From assembly GCA_039199225.1 (NCBI GenBank), contig JBCCSZ010000286.1, forward strand, positions 1-10,132: a DNA stretch of 10,132 nucleotides. The letters are read 5' to 3'. Below, one piece after another: positions 7,857-10,132 of the stretch; within the stretch, counting starts at the first letter, position 1; the number at the start of each line of letters is the position of its first letter. The notes below the pieces were generated by a model. That model was given only the letters and a program-made list of their open reading frames with translations. It did not search any database and was not told the DNA's origin. This stretch comes from JBCCSZ01 sp039199225. GTDB lineage: Bacteria; Bacteroidota; Bacteroidia; Chitinophagales; Saprospiraceae. The translations under genes were made by a program, and so were the position numbers.

Positions 7857-8663
7857 CTAGTACATATTTCCCTTGGCAAATAGTTTATCCACCGTTGGAT
7901 GTGGACTGCCACCTTTGTTTTCCAGGGTGATGACAAAACCTTGGGAATGCTCAATGTAAGGTAGGTTGAATAGGGCAACGCCCGTGTCGCGAGCCCCCTC
8001 CAAGAGTCCCATGTTTAGGTGTTTGCCATTGACATCGGCCCAAACCTGGTACTGGTGGCCATGAGGTGCATCTGGCAGATCGACCACATTGAGGTAGGCA
8101 TCCTGGTGGTTTTCATTCCAATAGACAACAGCCTTTGCAGAAGGCGCCAAATCTGAACCTTGCAGTTGAACGTGTTGGGTCCCAATATCCTTGAGAATGG
8201 CAAACTGTTTTTTGAGCTGTACATCTACTCTTTGGAGACTTTGGTAGTCGCGTTGCAATGCCTGAACCTGGCTGCTGAGTACGGCGATCTGCTCTTGCGA
8301 CTCCGCCTGCTTGAGGTACATACTGATGCAAATGCCTGTGAGGCCAAGAATCATCAAAGCAGCAATTGTGGTTATCCAGTTGGGTCGAGACTTTCTGGCT
8401 GGCAGTCGGATGGGATCTTCTTGTTCGGGAACACCGGCCTCCTTTTTGATGGCCTTCAAAACCTTTCGGCGCAGGTGCGCAGGTGGTGTTTTGGTATGGG
8501 CTCGGGCGTAGGCTTCCAATCCCTTGCTCAATTCATCCAGCTGCTTGCGAAGCTCCGGGAATTCCTCGATGTAACGCTCCACCTCGGCCCGCTCCTCCGG
8601 TCCGGCGATCCCTAGAACATACTGTTCCATTAATCCGGATTCTATGAATTTATGCTTATCCAA
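7857..8663 (-). CDS. RskA-like membrane-bound anti-sigma factor
   Basis: A 268-residue single-pass membrane protein that should hold the neighbouring sigma factor inactive at the inner membrane. The cytoplasmic N-terminus (1-90; FIESGLMEQYVLGIAGPEERAEVE) is an anti-sigma domain without the HxxxCxxC zinc motif, as in the RskA group. A membrane helix spans about 96-117, and a heptad-like coiled coil rich in Gln/Leu follows (about 118-156). The periplasmic RskA domain (about 165-265) carries VYWNENHQDAYLNVVDLP, then YQVWADVNGKHLNMGLL and GFVITLENKGG. The start is a TTG at 8663, 8 bp inside the sigma gene. The first in-frame ATG (8630) would remove the conserved opening stretch IESGLMEQYVLG, so TTG is preferred. 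Tight overlap with the sigma gene implies coupled synthesis. Release by regulated proteolysis is known for RskA but not visible here. Confidence 0.9.
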   Translation of the reverse strand: MDKHKFIESGLMEQYVLGIAGPEERAEVERYIEEFPELRKQLDELSKGLEAYARAHTKTPPAHLRRKVLKAIKKEAGVPEQEDPIRLPARKSRPNWITTIAALMILGLTGICISMYLKQAESQEQIAVLSSQVQALQRDYQSLQRVDVQLKKQFAILKDIGTQHVQLQGSDLAPSAKAVVYWNENHQDAYLNVVDLPDAPHGHQYQVWADVNGKHLNMGLLEGARDTGVALFNLPYIEHSQGFVITLENKGGSPHPTVDKLFAKGNMY

Positions 8664-9234
8664 GAGGCGAAAAGTATTTAACCAATATTAGTGTAAAGCC
8701 GATCAAACTGACCACATGAGAAATAAATAGCTTACGCAATTCTCGCAGAGCAATCCGGATTCTGGACTTAACCGTACCGAGCGGAATGTCCAGTTCTTCA
8801 ACCACCTCCTTATGGGTATATCCTTGGAAGTAGATGAGGTCGATCACCTTTCGGTACTTCTCATCCAGATTATCGACAATGGCATTGACACCGATGTGGT
8901 TGACATTGAAAGACTCTCCAATGTGCGCTGCCTGGTCGGGCGATTCCATGTGTTGCCTGCGCCGATGGTGCGCCGAACGGATCAGGTCGATGGCCGTATT
9001 TCGGGCAATATTTAGCATCCAAGTAAAGAGACTACCTTTAGAAGCATCGTAATCAGGACCGTTCTTCCAGATTTTCACAAAGGTATCCTGCAACACATCT
9101 TCTGCCAATTCTTCTGACTTTACGATGCGAAAGATGACGCCATAGAGAGCCGGCGCATAGTCGTCGTAGAGCGTTTGCATGACTCTGTGGTCATGGCATT
9201 GAAGTTGGGAAATGATGGTGCTTTTTGAATGCAT
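8656..9234 (-). CDS. ECF-type sigma-70 family RNA polymerase sigma factor, SigK-like
   Basis: A 192-residue group 4 (ECF) sigma factor. Region 2 lies at about 23-92 (LYDDYAPALYGVIFRIVKS, then EELAEDVLQDTFVKIWKNGP and WMLNIARNTAIDLIR), which would bind the -10 element and core polymerase. Region 4 lies at about 118-168 (VDNLDEKYRKVIDLIYFQGY, then THKEVVEELDIPLGTVKSRI), the helix-turn-helix for the -35 element. The combination with an RskA-like partner places it with SigK-like sigmas. Residues 169-188 after region 4 are unusually hydrophobic (LFISHVVSLIGFTLILVKYF) and could touch the membrane or the anti-sigma factor. ATG at 9234; the end overlaps the anti-sigma start by 8 bp. It is transcribed away from the fasciclin gene, and such sigma operons are commonly autoregulated. 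Confidence 0.93.
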   Translation of the reverse strand: MHSKSTIISQLQCHDHRVMQTLYDDYAPALYGVIFRIVKSEELAEDVLQDTFVKIWKNGPDYDASKGSLFTWMLNIARNTAIDLIRSAHHRRRQHMESPDQAAHIGESFNVNHIGVNAIVDNLDEKYRKVIDLIYFQGYTHKEVVEELDIPLGTVKSRIRIALRELRKLFISHVVSLIGFTLILVKYFSPLG

Positions 9235-9393
9235 TAGCGACCGAAAAGGTGTTTTGTTTAACCTTTTACTTCAATTTTAACTATTTTCTTTAACAAAAGT
9301 TTAACTGACATTAATTTTTTGTCGAAATCCGTTTGGCAAATGGCTCCGTAGGTATGTCGTTTTTTGATTCAATCATTCTTTAAAATTATCATT
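9235..9393. promoter_or_regulatory. Divergent promoter region between the sigma and fasciclin genes
   Basis: A 159-bp A/T-rich stretch that must hold the promoters of both divergent genes. It contains four copies of TTTAAC in the plus orientation (9257-9262, 9276-9281, 9289-9294, 9300-9305), close to the sigma-gene side. No full TAnnTTTG box is seen; the nearest are AACTTTTG on the minus strand (toward the sigma gene) and TAGGTATG at 9349-9356 on the plus strand, each with one mismatch. The leader just before the fasciclin ATG is A/T-rich without a Shine-Dalgarno site. Confidence 0.5.
9257..9305 (+). repeat. Cluster of four TTTAAC hexamers
   Basis: Exact TTTAAC occurs at 9257, 9276, 9289 and 9300, all in the same orientation, with start-to-start steps of 19, 13 and 11 bp. 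It sits 20-75 bp upstream of the sigma-factor start. Clustering of same-strand hexamers in a divergent promoter region suggests protein binding sites, but the A/T-rich background makes chance a real alternative. Confidence 0.4.
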
Positions 9394-9972
9394 ATGAAAA
9401 AGCTATTTGCAGCCTTCTTTCTCGCTTTGACAACTTTATTGTTTGCCACACAAGTACAAGCACAGTGCAGTTCCTCTCATAAGAGCAGAACCGTTCGCGT
9501 CGGCGGAACAGAAATGAACAGCCAGAGAGACATCGTCTCAAACTTTGCACAGTCCAACGACCATACCACACTGGTTGCAGCAGTGAAAGCTGCCGACCTG
9601 GCCGGAACCCTACAGTCCGATGGTCCTTTCACTGTATTTGCCCCTGTCAATGCCGCTTTCGACAAATTGCCTGATGGTACAGTAAGCACCTTGCTACGCC
9701 CTGAGAACAAAGGACAACTGAGTAAAATATTGACTTACCACGTCGTTGCTGGCAAGTTGGATGCGTCCAAGATCGCCCAAGCCATCGAGCACGGAGGTGG
9801 TAAAGCCGAGTTGACAACCGTCAGTGGCGACCGCTTGACGGCCATGATGAACGGCACGAAGAATGTCGTCTTGAAGGACGAAAATGGCAACTACGCCAAC
9901 GTATCTATCTACGATGTGTATCAGTCCAATGGCGTTGTACACGTTATTGACTCTGTGATTTTGCCGAACTAA
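9394..9972 (+). CDS. Secreted fasciclin (FAS1) domain protein
   Basis: A 192-residue exported protein with one FAS1 domain, a fold linked to adhesion and extracellular-matrix contacts. Residues 1-23 form a signal peptide (MKKLFAAFFLAL, ending QVQAQ). The first mature residues include a cysteine, but VQAQC is a poor lipobox, so a lipoprotein is unlikely. A short strand (TVRVGGTEM) precedes the FAS1 domain (about 46-192). The domain shows the two family signatures: GPFTVFAPVNAAFDKLP (H1-type) and SNGVVHVIDSVILP (H2-type), with ILTYHVVAGKLD between them. I chose the ATG at 9394 because it starts directly at the signal peptide; an upstream in-frame TTG at 9364 would add ten A/T-coded residues. 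It is divergent from the sigma/anti-sigma pair. FAS1 proteins are the known targets of SigK in mycobacteria, so control by this sigma factor is a reasonable inference. Confidence 0.93.
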   Translation: MKKLFAAFFLALTTLLFATQVQAQCSSSHKSRTVRVGGTEMNSQRDIVSNFAQSNDHTTLVAAVKAADLAGTLQSDGPFTVFAPVNAAFDKLPDGTVSTLLRPENKGQLSKILTYHVVAGKLDASKIAQAIEHGGGKAELTTVSGDRLTAMMNGTKNVVLKDENGNYANVSIYDVYQSNGVVHVIDSVILPN

Positions 9973-9980
9973 AGGAGGGG

Positions 9981-10016
9981 GATTTGGTGATGGTCTTCGG
10001 TTGGGTGATTTGGTGA
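9981..10016 (+). repeat. 10-bp direct repeat flanking the start of the heptamer array
   Basis: GATTTGGTGA occurs at 9981-9990 and again at 10007-10016, where it runs into the array. The 16 bases between also contain a GGTGAT-like block (GGGTGATT). These look like degenerate relatives of the GGTGAGC unit and may be the edge or seed of the array. Confidence 0.5.
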
Positions 10017-10100
10017 GCGGTGAGCGGTGAGCGGTGAGCGGTGAGCGGTGAGCGGTGAGCGGTGAGCGGTGAGCGGTGAGCGGTGAGCGGTGAGCGGTGA
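10012..10100 (+). repeat. Perfect tandem heptanucleotide array, unit GGTGAGC, 12.7 copies
   Basis: From 10012 to 10100 the sequence is an uninterrupted run of the 7-bp unit GGTGAGC: twelve full copies plus GGTGA, with no mismatch. It begins 40 bp after the fasciclin stop codon. All three plus-strand frames contain TGA stops. The minus strand (unit GCTCACC) is open in all frames but has no start codon leading into it, so the array looks non-coding. Perfect identity suggests recent slippage expansion or active homogenisation. Confidence 0.97.
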
Positions 10101-10132
10101 AAAATAAACTACCTAGTGCACATTGCCAAACA
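10101..10132. other. Short flank after the array; nothing recognised
   Basis: Thirty-two bases with an A-rich start (AAAATAAACT) follow the array. No gene start, terminator hairpin or repeat is visible before the window ends. Confidence 0.5.

Noticed and set aside
9364..9393. TTG start at 9364 for the fasciclin gene
   Set aside because: The added ten residues come from A/T-rich leader DNA and would precede a standard MKK signal peptide at 9394.
9235..9393. Housekeeping TAnnTTTG promoters for the sigma and fasciclin genes
   Set aside because: Only one-mismatch versions were found (AACTTTTG minus, TAGGTATG plus) and none has a -33 TTTG at the right distance, so no separate promoter is called.
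9971..10016. Mini-gene with a Shine-Dalgarno-like AAAGGAGGGG and ATG at 9990
   Set aside because: It would encode only eight residues, and this phylum rarely relies on Shine-Dalgarno sites; the match is probably chance.
10012..10100. CRISPR-like array
   Set aside because: The 7-bp units abut directly with no spacers and no cas gene is nearby; it is a simple tandem repeat.
10012..10100. Minus-strand repeat protein (heptapeptide AHRSPLT) encoded by the array
   Set aside because: The minus strand is open through the array, but the only ATG close upstream (around 10122) runs into a TAG within five codons, and no ribosome-binding or gene context is seen.

Overview
The window looks like chromosomal DNA from a member of the Bacteroidota, most likely a Saprospiria-type bacterium (Lewinella/Haliscomenobacter relatives). 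This rests on an OmpL-type beta-barrel, a two-component-regulator-type propeller followed by a Y_Y_Y domain, A/T-rich leaders without Shine-Dalgarno sites, and a TAnnTTTG-type -7 box ahead of the first gene. The taxonomic placement is inferred from gene content; no rRNA or marker gene is present. I find eight complete protein genes, no RNA genes, no insertion sequences and no CRISPR array.

Layout. (1) 62-1312 (+): an outer-membrane beta-barrel protein, visibly more A/T-rich than the rest. (2) 1353-6529 (-): a probable three-gene operon. It is read in the order propeller/Y_Y_Y/adenylate cyclase transmembrane sensor, atypical NAD(P)-binding SDR-like protein (ATGA overlap), then a lipoprotein with a serine-beta-lactamase fold (33 bp gap). 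(3) 6712-7812 (+): RlpA-like protein with double-psi beta-barrel and SPOR domains, divergent from the cyclase. (4) 7857-9234 (-): an ECF-type sigma factor and its membrane-bound RskA-like anti-sigma factor, overlapping by 8 bp. (5) 9394-9972 (+): a secreted fasciclin (FAS1) protein, divergent from the sigma gene. (6) 10012-10100: a perfect tandem array of a 7-bp unit.

How the genes may work together. The sigma/anti-sigma/fasciclin block resembles the SigK-RskA system of mycobacteria, which controls the FAS1 proteins MPT70 and MPT83. The divergent promoter region here holds four TTTAAC hexamers, so the fasciclin gene is a good candidate target of this sigma factor. In the other operon, the sensor couples a periplasmic two-propeller module to a cytoplasmic class III cyclase instead of the more familiar histidine kinase. 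The lipoprotein at the end of that operon has lost all three catalytic motifs of its fold and is probably a pseudoenzyme acting by binding.

The most unusual items are the dead serine-hydrolase fold, the propeller-cyclase fusion, the sigma/anti-sigma/FAS1 module with a hydrophobic sigma tail, and the heptanucleotide array.
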